From Toxorhynchites rutilus septentrionalis (Eukaryota > Arthropoda > Insecta > Diptera > Culicidae): a stretch of 64,000 nt of DNA. Shown in pieces: positions 36,207-46,826 of the stretch. The notes beneath the pieces were generated by a model. The model was not told the DNA's origin and ran no database searches. It saw only the letters and a list, made by a program, of their open reading frames with translations. The DNA lies in assembly GCF_029784135.1 (NCBI RefSeq), contig NC_073745.1, positions 197,931,807 through 197,995,806 on the forward strand, in the 5' to 3' direction. The position numbers and the translations under genes are program-made. The number at the start of each line of letters is the position of its first letter. Position 1 is the stretch's first letter.

Positions 36207-38796
36207 GATGAAAGATGGAACGACTCGCGTAGTGTTTAGCCAAGACACAGTTTATGGTACTGATTGTGTCAGCTCTCCATACACACAGAAAAATATTTTG
36301 TAAACATGAAACATGAAACCGTTGTAAATACCTCTAATTTGCTAGTTATTATCTACCGGACTTACTACGCGTTTATTTGATAAACATTTGACCTCGGTTG
36401 TGAGTCTATGTTCGTAATCACGTAAACAATCACGCCACATCACCGAGGGACGCGCCGACACTAGGTGGATGTACTGAGTAGGCAATTTTGAGTGATAAAA
36501 GTTTCGCGAGAACTTGGTTCGACTTCTTTCTCTGTTAGATGTCCTTAGTATTAAGTAGTGAGTAAATCCGTTCACAAGTGAATAAAGTGTTTAAGAAAAG
36601 TTTTTAAAAACTTAATTGATCAAGTGAAAATCCTTTCTATGCACTTTTTGTTCGACTCGAATTGAATGGTAACCCAATAACAACCCAATGTCACTTCGTA
36701 ATGCCAAAACCAGTGATTCTGTAAGAGGTTGGCACATATCACGTGGACAGAAAATAACGATTTTTGATTCTCGACAAATTGGCTTTATAAGTGGTTCTCG
36801 GTTGTTTTCTGTTTTTTTTTATTTTGCCTTCAATATTCCCCAAAAAATTATTTTGTGCCGGAATTATTTCAAATTCCATATATGTCATCTTGTTTTTTTT
36901 TCGGTGCTAGAATCAGTTTCAAAACATTACTTATTGGAGAGCAACTTCACGCCAAACTAACCGGGTGCTGTCACGACTCGTTTTCAAACGATGGAATTTA
37001 GTCGCAATTCGATTTTCATCTTGAATTTCTTTCCGAAATAATGGAGGAATCTCCACGTGACAACAGGAAGAGGAGTATAATTAGGGATACCATCTGTCCT
37101 AATTTAGCAGGACACATTCTGATTTTGAGATGCTACTGGGGCTCCTGATTTATTTTTCATATTCTAGTATTTGCCCTGATTTTTATAAGAAATTGAATTT
37201 TGTTGACGAATCATAATTCATAATAATTCATTTAATTTTTTTGTATTTTGTTTTTGAGTAAAAACTTTTTGACATAGGATTAAGTCTTTCGGGAACATAT
37301 TGGGGTACAAATTGAAAAATGAAAAATCTGCCGCACAGCGAAAATTATCCAATTTCAAGCGCGTATCAATTGGCAGAAGCAATCTATGCTCTTCAAGTTG
37401 ATCATTCAATGCGAATACGGGACTGTGCAATGAATTATGCCTTTGTTTTGATTTGCTGATGAGGTAAATTCCACGTTTTAATTGATCCAATTTGGGCCTA
37501 CCATGTTCTCATCTCATCCCCCTTCGAAATTTTCATCGTGCACCATCCAATGACTAATCACCATCCTTCTGCCATCATCGCTCAGTTGTACCACTGGTGA
37601 CTGAACTGAACTGAACTAACAATACCCAATAATCAACCTAACGCCCCTTTTCAGGGCCATCAAAATATTATTATGGAATTTTCCAAACATTTCCAGAATC
37701 AATATGCAATAATAGCTCAACGTAATCCTACGTCATATGCGGTCGTTTATCGAAGAAAGCCCTCCTGTAACTTTTTATTGGTGACTAAAATTTTGCAAGC
37801 GTTTAAAGAGTGACAGTTACACCTTTCACGAGATCTTCCATTAGTTTCATTCAGAGTTTTCGTTTCACCGGGTTGTTTTGTGTTTTGTCTCGATATTCCA
37901 AGTTGGTTTTGAAATGTCTAAATGAGAATGTCATTTTACCGACGAATTGCGCCAGAAGTACCTTAGTCATATAAAAAACGTAATGATTATGCGACTAAAT
38001 GCTGCATATGATTTATAAGTGTAGGTGGCCAATAGCGGTATGTGTATTTTGTCGTTTTGTTGAAACAGAAGTATGAAATACACAATGAACCATTGCAGGT
38101 AAATCTGATTTGTAAAAGTATATCCAAACACCGTAACATTGCAAGAATATTCAATTGGAATCCACTTCCAAATCCATGCTGAATAAATAAAATAATATAA
38201 AAATCATATCGCTCAGAAGATTTGGGCTGCAGAAAAAACTCTTGCGTTTCATACATCATAAAAGCTCCAAATCCATGGATTGTCTCCGGTACTACGGGCA
38301 TGTTTGATGACTCGGAAACCGTCCACCAAGAAATCTCCTGTTCTCGTACATAACATAAGTCATCACCTTCGGAGTGTTTTCACTGCAAGGATCGTCCGAA
38401 AAAAACGTTAAATAAATAGATCTAAGTATTTTGGTCTCTTGAAGTGCAAATCACATACAACGTGTTTTTTTTATTTATATCTCAGAAGAATGATAACGGT
38501 TTGGTCATTATCATAGCTTTTACAGGTGTCCTTATTTTCAACTCCGACTAGATGGTATCGATAGGTATAATGAATATCCACGCTTGACCGAGGAAGGGAG
38601 GTGGATGTCTGTGTGTGGACCTAAACTACATTCAGAATTTGATTCACTAAGTTTTGATACTAAAAAGTCTCTTCTACTAATGTATATGCTATCGTAAATT
38701 TCGAACCCGGATTACAATTTCTACATTTCAGTGTGATGCGATCAGTGGATACCAAGAAACGAGTAACTGAAACGAGTACAACGCCGTGGTGAATAC
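36207..38796. other. Intergenic, no gene
   Basis: Short ORFs only. A palindrome-family motif (ACGTAATCCTACGTC) is at 37720-37734, not paired with a second end nearby. Confidence 0.5.
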
Positions 38797-39033
38797 CAAG
38801 GCGCCTAGAAGTATATCTTAAAGTGAGGCCTTTTCGTCACTCAGTTGGTTGGGAGAGCGGTATATGAAAACAGTACGGAAGAAAGCAGAAGGGGAATTAT
38901 TTGCTTGTAGCGTGAAAGAGACAGACTGATCACGAGCGAGCTTCGGCACTAGCGTATTGTGTTTTGTTTATAAACAAAACACAGTAGACTTCCAAGATGG
39001 CTGAAGAGTGGTTTTAGCAAGTATATCCTACCT

Positions 39034-39289
39034 CAAGGCGCGTAGAAGTATATCCTAAGGTGGGCCAACTTGCTAAAACCACTCTTCAGCCATCTTGGAA
39101 GTCTACTGTGTTTTGTTTGTAAACAAAACACAATACGCTAGTGCCGAAGTTCGCTCCTGATCAGTCTGTCTCTTTCACGCTTCAAGGAAATAATTCCCCT
39201 TCTGCTTTCTTCCGTACTGTTTTCATATACCGCTCCCCTAACCAACTTAGTGACGAAACGGCCTCACCTAGTACCATAGACCCGTCTTG
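39034..39289 (+). mobile_element. hAT-like MITE, nested copy 1
   Basis: 256 bp, flanked by the perfect 8-bp duplication TCCTACCT (39026-39033 and 39290-39297), which is part of the terminal repeat of the outer copy. Confidence 0.88.
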
Positions 39290-39307
39290 TCCTACCTTAG
39301 GATATAC

Positions 39308-39567
39308 CAAGGCGCCTAGAAGTATACCCTAAGGTGGGCCAGCTTGCTAAAATTACTCTTCAGCCATCTTGGAAGTCTACTGTGTATTGTTTGTAAACAA
39401 AACACAATACGCTAATGTCGAAGCTCGCTCGTGATCAGTCTGTCTCTTTTACGCTTCAAGGAAATAATTCCCCTATTGCTTTCTACCGTATTGTTTTCAT
39501 ATACCGCTCCCCTAACCATCTTACTGACGAAACGGCCTCACCTTAGGATATACTTCTAGGCGCCTTG
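39308..39567 (+). mobile_element. hAT-like MITE, nested copy 2
   Basis: 260 bp, with CAAGGCGCC at both ends and the perfect 8-bp duplication GGATATAC (39300-39307 and 39568-39575), again within the terminal repeat of the outer copy. Confidence 0.88.
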
Positions 39568-39589
39568 GGATATACTTCTAGACGCGTTG

Positions 39590-40490
39590 ATGTCAATGAG
39601 GTACATATGAGGTGGAGCAGTAGGCGAAGTGTATATGTATTGGCAACCAAAATATCGTGTCGTAATTATTTGCATTCAATGTGAAATGTATATGGAAGAA
39701 ACAAAACAATGTTGAAAGTACTCACGGTTGCATGATAATTTGTGCCAAAATTCTCATGAAATCATTCAACTGGATGTTTTATAACAGATGACAATTATAT
39801 CGTGACTTATTTCGATTATTCATGTAGTAAAAAGGACCAGAGAGCAGTCGTATGCTTAGTTCTCGAAAGCAGTAACATTTTCGGTAAATTTTGATTAATT
39901 GGCGATTATTATCTCACAACATACACACCGACACTTAGAGTTTTCGAAACATCAACTCCATAACGGTAAAATAATGAAACTTCGTTTGTTTTTATGAACG
40001 TGTGGAAGTGAAAATGGCACATGGAAATATCACTTTTATCCATCTTTTTCGACGTGATTTCACAAATATTCACTCCACGCTATCACATTAACCTCATATT
40101 TGGCGGGAGTTTTACAAAAATGTACGTTTTTAATTGATAAATTAATTTTGAAAATAGCATTTTTACATGGATGCGGATATAAACACAATGACTGATGTCA
40201 CTATTTGCGAACAAGTTATGGCAGCGCATGCTATGTCGCTCGAAACTCGACCATCTTCATTACCTTTTTTCCAGGACATTGATGTTATGTTACTTTTTAC
40301 TTATAACAATCTAGTACACAGGAAAAGTGTTTTTACTAAAAGTTAAAATAAATGAAAAACAATAACGAACTACATTTTTCCATAAATTAATGCTAACATT
40401 CACAATTATAAGGTCCCAACTGACACTTTAGCAGGAACTAAAATTTCAGTATTATTGAGTTGTTTTAAAAATTATGTATTCGGTGTGGCC
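39590..40490. other. Intergenic, nothing recognised
   Basis: AT-rich sequence without a supported ORF or repeat. Confidence 0.5.
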
Positions 40491-40960
40491 CTGCATTTCT
40501 TTCCGACGAAAATAGCTTCTGGACTGAGAAGAAATCTCGCGTCATTTTTGAAAAGGTCCTATGTAACATTCACATCAACTCAAGAAAAACGAAGTTGAAG
40601 ACCGGAACATTGTTCCGTGAATTGTTTCAAAAGGAATCAATTTTTATCACCACTTTTACCAATATCAGATAATAATAACGCTGAAAAATCAATCGTAACT
40701 GTTGTTATGTGATTTTAGTTTGAATTTGAAGCCTCCGAGCGAAAAATATTACATTGAACGTTTTGGCTGACCGCTTTGTACATTGGACAAATTACGTTGC
40801 ACGATAAGAATTTGAAAATAACTGCTGAACAACAATTCAAATACTTGCACTTCATGTTAAAAACATATCATTATTGTTATTACTCGTTGAATTGCACTAA
40901 AAACAATATCAACACCCAAAAATAACAAACATTCTAAATGACCGAAGTCACTTCAGATAT
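40491..40960 (+). repeat. Dispersed repeat, copy 1
   Basis: About 450 bp matching 58786-59180 in the same orientation, for example GAAGTTGAAGACCGGAACAT and GACAAATTACGTTGCACGAT. The 58.8-kb copy has matched inverted ends; here only the left end (AATCTCGCGTCATTTTTGAA) is visible. Confidence 0.8.
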
Positions 40961-41449
40961 GACAACACTCTAACTAAAGTTATCAAGTAAAATGTACTGA
41001 TCTCTCGTAATAATGTATATCACATCTGACATTTGCTTTACGAAGTTTTGATAAAATGTACTAAAAATGTGTGCATTTTTCCTAAAAAAAGACCAGATAA
41101 TAGGGGGTCGGTTTCGGACCAGCTGCTGATTGGTCAATTCTAAAGGGTTGCCAATAACATTTGAAAATACACTTCGACACTAGTTTTCATGATAAAACAT
41201 AACAAAAACATACAATTTGTTGTGAAATATGCAACAATTTTACTTTAGATCATCGAAATGTAATTATTCATATAATATATTATACAAAAACATAGGACAT
41301 AGGGATAGGGATGTGAAAAAATAGTCTTCAGAAACTTTAGAAACTTGACAACATGATTGGTTCGGCATCCCTGTTGCTCGCACTTGGTCGAAGAGCAAGA
41401 GCAAGAAGCCAGTTGTCACGTCTTTTCTACCAATGTATCGACTACTAAA

Positions 41450-41636
41450 GGCTGATTTAGACGATGCCAGTCAGCGCTCTAGTTGAAGTATCCAGTGAAT
41501 AGAGAACAGACACTCTGTTCAAGTTAGAGGCCAATTACTTGTTCGATACTGTTAAAAGTAACTTGAACAGAGTGTCTGTTCTCTGTTCACTGGATACTTC
41601 AACTAGAGCGCTGACTGGCATCGTCTAAATCAGCCT
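41450..41636. mobile_element. Palindromic MITE with ~80-bp arms (TAA duplication)
   Basis: 187 bp. The left arm AGGCTGATTTAGACGATGCC... is repeated in reverse with only one or two mismatches over about 80 bp, around a loop of some 27 bp. Flanked by TAA (41447-41449 and 41637-41639), a 3-bp target as in PIF/Harbinger elements. It lies directly upstream of the unnamed gene at 41676. Confidence 0.8.
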
Positions 41637-41675
41637 TAAAGATTTGGTAGCTCCAGCCAAGGCGTTATACTATAG

Positions 41676-43047
41676 GTGGACCGCAATGTCAAAATTGCTG
41701 TTCGGCCATTGCTCGTGAAAAAACAAATTTGTTTACAAAACAAATCATATCTTTTGGTGACAAATGCATTCGTTGGCAAAATAGCTGCTCGCGCTTTACT
41801 GTAGGCAGGTAATTTTCTGGATTTTTTCGTATAACAATTTCTCATAATTGCTTCTACTTTTTCAGATATCTACAATCAGCGGTCGAATTAAAAACAGTGC
41901 AGAAGGATGTTTTGAGTATATTTTACCTTCTAGCCGCGCAATCAATGCTTTTCTTTCCAACCAAGCAGTGTTTTAATCGTACGTGGTTTTATTGAGCATT
42001 TAAAAAAAGTGTTATTTTTTTTTGTTTTATCATCAGGGCATAAGCATGAAATAGAATCGTACGTGGTACGAATTTATCGGCACAATCTGATCAAGGACGG
42101 AGGCATCATCAAACGGAAACTACGCGAGAAACTTTTCGAAGAGATAAAACTGCGCCGCAACACTCGTGTCAAAATGGACGAGTTGGGCTGGGTGCAGATG
42201 AACCACGATTTGATAACGCGTAATGAGCCAATCCAACAGCATGCCAATGGTAATCGACCAAATCATTTTAAATTCAACATGGAGCGGTTGCGAAACATAC
42301 TGGAGCAGCACAAACAGAACAATCACGCTGGTGGGTCGGTTTGATATATTTATTCCGCTAAAGAATGATTATATTTGTTGATTTTTCAGAGTTGACTTCC
42401 AAAAAGCAAAACAAATTCCTGCGTATGCTGGATGCAATTTTACAAATCGACAAAGTTTTGAAGGAAATTAAAGAGATCTTCTTCTTCTTCTTCAATGGCA
42501 CTAACGTTCCTAGAGGAACTTCGCCGTCTCAACGTAGTATTACTTGCGTCATTTTTATTAGTACTTAGTTGAGATTTCTATGCCAAATAACACGCCTTGA
42601 ATGCATTCTGAGTGGCAAGCTCTAGAATACGCGTGATCACAGGCAAGTCGGAGGAAATTTCTTTGACGAAAAATTCCCCCGACCAGAACGGGAATCGAAC
42701 CCGAACACCCGGCATGTTAGTTATGACGCTAACCACTCGGCCACGGGAGCACAAAAGAGATGGTAGTGGCGAATCGACTTTCATCGGAAATTTGTTATGT
42801 GACTGCGGTGGAACGTATGCTGAAACACAATTTGGACCCCTCTTTGCGCTGCTGCTTTGTATTCCGAGAGTATTTCCGCACTGCCGATGAGTATACCAGT
42901 CATTTCGAAAAATTGCACGGTGAGAAATTTCTTATTTTTGAGGCGGTGGATCGATTTCAGACTAGTCAAAAGGTCAACGTTCTACATCACTACAATGCCC
43001 TTAATCCGGTGACAATATTCACGATTTGCAACGTATACAAGCCCTAA
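41676..43047 (+). pseudogene. Unnamed host gene with a SINE in its last coding exon
   Basis: Coding exons at about 41676-41808, 41866-41978, 42037-42330 and 42390-43047 are joined by introns of 57, 58 and 59 bp with GT-AG borders; every junction keeps one reading frame. The 5' end is open: no in-frame ATG occurs after the stop at 41648-41650, so an upstream exon is missing or disrupted by the MITE. Readable parts include CIRWQNSCSRFTVGRYLQSA, HEIESYVVRIYRHNLIKDGG and GWVQMNHDL. The C-terminus (CCFVFREYFRTADEYTSHFE, then KLHG) resembles a C2H2 finger in which the second Cys is Phe. A Feilai-type SINE at 42478-42753 splits the exon: the frame now reads about 30 SINE-derived codons and stops at 42568, whereas ignoring the SINE and one target copy leaves 123 in-phase codons to the stop at 43045. 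I do not recognise the family. It may be a truncated but expressed gene, a pseudogene, or an insertion polymorphism. Confidence 0.65.
42478..42753 (-). mobile_element. Feilai-type tRNA-derived SINE
   Basis: 276 bp in reverse. The minus strand begins GTGCTCCCGTGGCCGAGTGG (A box) and carries GGGTTCGATTCCCG (B box), followed by a non-tRNA body ending in GAAGAAGAAGAAG. The 8-bp duplication AAAGAGAT flanks it (42470-42477 and 42754-42761). The match to Feilai of Aedes is from memory of the family. Confidence 0.85.
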
Positions 43048-43085
43048 TAAAAAAAAACCAAGAAAATACGGGTCTAATATTTTAC

Positions 43086-43091
43086 AATAAA
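43086..43091 (+). terminator. Polyadenylation signal of the unnamed gene
   Basis: AATAAA about 40 bp after the stop codon; an overlapping AATAAA at the stop itself (43046-43051) is an alternative. Confidence 0.55.
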
Positions 43092-43167
43092 GAACAAATC
43101 TACCACTTTCCACGAAAATCAGAGAACCACTATATCAGTTCGACATGGAATGGCTGATACATATAAG

Positions 43168-43395
43168 TTAGAGAAAAGGTTTAACTTTGGAATTCAACAT
43201 CCTATATTTCCTCGTACCATTAAGTTCATGGCGCATTTGATGTCGGTCATCGTAACTGCTGCTATGGAAATGACGTGAGCATATACCTTGTTTTTTATCT
43301 CCATCTCGGAGAAAAGTGTGGTAAACAATGTCCGGGTTATTTTTCGTTATGAGAACCTTGTTTCCACATCCTTTTACTGCACAATAATACGGCAT
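43168..43395 (-). CDS. Short THAP-domain-like protein
   Basis: 75 codons. The start MPYYCAVKGCGNK has the C-x4-C of a THAP zinc finger, and GICSRHFHSSSYD supplies the C-x2-H signature, so the C2CH ligand set is present. Only 26 residues separate the Cys pairs, shorter than the usual 35-53, and the conserved Trp helix is missing, so the fold may be damaged. The AVPTIF-like box is replaced by YRMLNSKVKPFL and the frame then stops. The ATG directly follows a TTACTTCAG acceptor-like site, so an upstream non-coding exon is possible. THAP domains bind DNA in chromatin proteins and in P/Kolobok-type transposases; which one applies here is unclear. Confidence 0.4.
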   Translation of the reverse strand: MPYYCAVKGCGNKVLITKNNPDIVYHTFLRDGDKKQGICSRHFHSSSYDDRHQMRHELNGTRKYRMLNSKVKPFL

Positions 43396-44041
43396 CTGAA
43401 GTAAATAAAATATTCACAATATAATTTTGGCATGATAGAGAACCGCGAGATGATGGATTATCTGTGGAGGAGTTGGACAACAGATTTCTTAGACTTATAG
43501 CAACTTTATCACACCCACAAGCTCATCAAATCCTCACGGTTCCCCAAAAATATTGAATAATATATAATATAAATACCTTATTGCAGCTATAGTACACTAT
43601 TTTTCACGAATATACAGTCAACTCTCCCTAATTCGATATCCAAGGGACCATCGAGTTAGGGAGGTATCGAGATACAGAACATTTTTTCATAGTTTTTTTA
43701 TGCCACAAATTGCAAATATATGATGTTAGGGTAAGTGTCCCAATATTAGGGCTTAAAAATATGACCCAATTAGGAATAAACCAATTATGGTACATGGGGT
43801 TTACTATAATTGGTACCATTGCGTATACAGGATATTACTATAATTGATTTGTTTTTGTGCATTAGTACATTTACCCTATATGTACTAATGCGCATGTACT
43901 ATTATACATTCTTTTCTCAAATTTTAATATAAATTTAAAATACATAGGATGTTTGTTTAGTAGGCCAATTTTATTGTAAAATGGAATTGGAAATGGAAAA
44001 GGAACTAGGTTAACAAAGAAAATATTAATTATGTATGTAAT

Positions 44042-45420
44042 TCAAACTAAATTGTAACGATCACACAGGAACTGTTCAATCGCAAAGAAATGTTCAAATA
44101 GTTTCACGGGAACATTTTCAGTTGATTGCAATATTTCGGACATATTCTTTAGGTTCGATTTAACGTTCGAAGGTGTAATTTCAAAACAATCAGCTGAAAC
44201 TTCCTGAACCTCCTCTAACTCCATAGGACTACTATTTTCAACGTTTTTTTCAGCTTCTTCAACACTTTCCAGTATATCGGTATCAGTCATTAGATCACAG
44301 CAAATCACGTTTTGATCCATTTCGCAATATTCATCAAATGACGATGAACAATCGAATGGTACTGCACTGTCGACAGCAGCAAGCTCACGACGCATTAATT
44401 CTGCCAGCGGAATATCATCATCATCATTTATGGAAAATCCTGCTTTCCTGAAGCAATTTTGAACAGTCTCAGATTTAACCTTATTTATCCAAGAGCGTGA
44501 AAGTAATTCAATTGCATCCAATACCGATATATCTGAAGGGTCCTAGAGTATATTTGAATACAGTATGAGTGCTGAATAACATGAATGTAAAAAGGAAAAA
44601 AATACCGTTGTATCCTCCATTTCTAGCAGTCTTCGTTTTACTTATTCATGGCGATAGTACTGTTTCAGGTTCTTGATTATGCCCAAGTCCAGCGGCTGAA
44701 CTACTGAAGTAGAGTTTGGTGGAAAAAACTGCAAATTTATCGATTTAAGCTTTGGTTGGAGAGATTTTGGGTGCGCTGTACAATTATCAACGAACATGCC
44801 CACCTTTGAGGAGAAAGAGATATAAGTATGATACATTCCCATTACACATAATTCCCGAATCAATACCTTTCTATTTTCTTTGGAAAATCTTTCGTCAAGT
44901 TGCATAATCCATTTCTCAAAAAGAATAGAGGTCATCCAGGCCTTGGTGTTACTCTCGTATATCACTGGTAATGATTTCTTCTTTTTGAAACACCGTGGGT
45001 TTTTACTCTTTCCAATGACCAGCAATAGTAGTTTATCGCTTCCGTCCATGTTGGTTGCACACATGACTGTCAGACGTTGTTTCGAATATTTTCCTCCGTG
45101 GCAAGTTTCTGATCGAAATGCAAATGTTTTGTCTGACAAACATTTGTAGAAAAGTCCTGTTTCGTCTGCATTGTAGATATCACGTGCATCATACTCGGCG
45201 ATTATACTGGGTAGGGGTTGCGAAATCCAGTTGTCCGTTACACTGAGATCTACACTGGCACTCTCGCCACATAGCTTCCGAAATGTCATATTTTGCCGTT
45301 TTAAAAATTTACTTAGCCATCCAGAACTTCCTTAAAATTGGGAATTCCCAGTTTCTGGGCAAATTCGCAAGCCTTCTCCCGAAGAATAGAACCTGAGAGA
45401 GGTAAATTATTCTCTCTGGC
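44042..45420 (-). pseudogene. Broken Tigger (pogo/CENP-B-like) transposase
   Basis: From the right: LPLSGSILREKACEFAQKLG belongs to the CENP-B-type second helix-turn-helix. A frameshift near 45320 follows, then TFRKLCGESASVDLSV, YNADETGLFYKCL (first catalytic Asp), MFVDNCTAHPKS (second Asp), and FFPPNSTSVVQPLDLGIIK (third Asp region) in the frame 45289-44642. The C-terminal part continues at 44521-44042 (NCFRKAGFSINDD) with an acidic tail. The N-terminal HTH is missing where other repeat sequence has entered. The frameshift and missing N-terminus make it inactive. The family moves elements into TA sites in the nucleus. Confidence 0.9.
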
Positions 45421-45496
45421 TTGAAAAAATGAAAAAATGAAAAAAGCCCATCGAGTAATAGAGGCATCGAGTAAGGGAGGTATCGAGTTATACTTA

Positions 45497-45962
45497 TGAC
45501 AGACATGCAGCTGTACTTGCGTTGTACTTCGAAAATTGTATGTCTGTCACCATGTACAGCGCTAGAACCATGCAAGCAACTCGGTACAATCGCTGTACCT
45601 GTACCGACCTATTTTACCGCTGTACATGGCTACAGTTGTACTGTGCGCAGCGCCATAGACGGTTAGTGGTGGGTAGCATGAACAAAACGAATCAAAACAT
45701 TTGGTATACATTCTTTTCAATGACTTTCTCTTGAGTTAATAACTCAGATTGGATACATATTTGTTGTGTTCGATAGTTTAGACGCTAAATAAAAACCTTT
45801 TTCATTGAAATATTGGTGAAAATACAATGCAATAAATTCAAACTTCTGATTGTCAGTCTGACATGCGGTACAATGTACAACTAAAGTATGTGTGTCATGC
45901 TATCGTGGTACCTGTACAACGCTGTACACGTACAGCGCTAGTACAGTTGTATGTCTGTCCAT
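45497..45962. mobile_element. Nested MITE-like repeat in the Tigger element
   Basis: Edges GACAGACATGCAGCTGTAC and the inverse of GTACAGTTGTATGTCTGTC form imperfect inverted repeats; TGTACAGCGCTAG recurs inside near both ends. No flanking duplication was confirmed. Confidence 0.5.
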
Positions 45963-46262
45963 GGTATTAGGGAGAGAAGAATGCATGTAAAATCAAAGGT
46001 GCCATGAAATTCATCGAGTTAGGGAAAATATCGAGTTACAGAACATCGAGTAAGGGAGAGTTGACTGTATATTTGTTTATTTCTTCCTTCAGTTGTTTTT
46101 CTCAGCGAGTTGATATGAAACCATAACCACACAACCAAACAAAAAGTAAATAATTCAGAAAGCTACGTCTCGCTACTCGTCTCACGTATTGTCATGAAAG
46201 TGTCAAGAACGAAACACCTATAGTTTAGCATCTTGGCTCCAGCTACGAATTGTTTCTTCTAG

Positions 46263-46317
46263 TGTGAAAAAACCGTGAATCTTCCCACCTTTTACCTTCA
46301 TCTCGGATTTACACCCT
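46263..46317 (+). CDS. Candidate upstream Iml1 exon (uncertain)
   Basis: Framed by the acceptor TTGTTTCTTCTAG and the donor GTAAGT. It is 55 bp, so it starts in phase 0 and ends in phase 1, exactly as needed to join the exon at 46827. Translation (TVNLPTFYLHLGFTP, then SEDLLLNPKEHP after joining) has weak resemblance to the DEPDC5 start [20 protein letters not shown]. There is no ATG in it, so another exon would be required. Phase agreement could be chance. Confidence 0.3.
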
Positions 46318-46826
46318 GTAAGTAAACATCATACATGCAGTTATTTATTTTGATTCATACACACAAAAAAGCAAATGAAGGAAAACAAATCCATTCAATG
46401 TGTCAAGTGTTGCTTTCGTTGCTTTATCTTCTGAAAGTGTCTTAAACGACTGAATTATATGTGATTTATGTTTTGTTCGAGTTTGTGTTCCATTCCAAGA
46501 ATTTGTTATTAATGTATTCGATGAAATGCATAGTTTAATGTTGGTGCAGCAGAGTTAAATGCGGATAATAACGTTATGGTTTGCCACTGCGTATTGCGAT
46601 AATGGAGTAGAGATAAGAAGTATTTGTTAAGGGACATCATTGTGGTGGAGTTGCGGAGTTTTTCTATAAATAGGTCACATTTCAATTGATGAATTGAGCC
46701 GCATTTCGAAATCAAAATGAAGAGGTTGTTTAAAATAATTACCCATACGAGGAGTTTCCACAGTAAGAAAAATTCTGTATACATTCACCCGATTCAGACG
46801 ATAATCTTCTGTTTATACTTTAACAG

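Larger units (their letters stand above)
38797..39589 (-). mobile_element. hAT-like MITE, outer copy with two nested copies
   Basis: The outer copy starts CAAGGCGCC at 38797, is interrupted at 39026-39033 and again at 39300-39307 within its own right terminal repeat, and ends near GACGCGTTG at 39589. Both interruptions are younger members of the same family. Its own flanking duplication was not identified. Confidence 0.8.
43615..46067 (-). mobile_element. Tigger/pogo-family DNA transposon
   Basis: 2453 bp between CAGTCAACTCTCCCTAA (43615) and its inverse GGGAGAGTTGACTG (ending 46067), flanked by TA (43613-43614 and 46068-46069). Further ATCGAGTTA-type subterminal repeats occur near both ends and at about 45470. 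The transposase runs on the minus strand and is broken. A second repeat is nested in the 5' part of the element (about 45497-45962). Confidence 0.93.

Noticed and set aside
42660..42752. A tRNA gene on the minus strand
   Set aside because: The tRNA-like segment is the head of a SINE with a non-tRNA body and flanking duplications; the acceptor stem does not pair.
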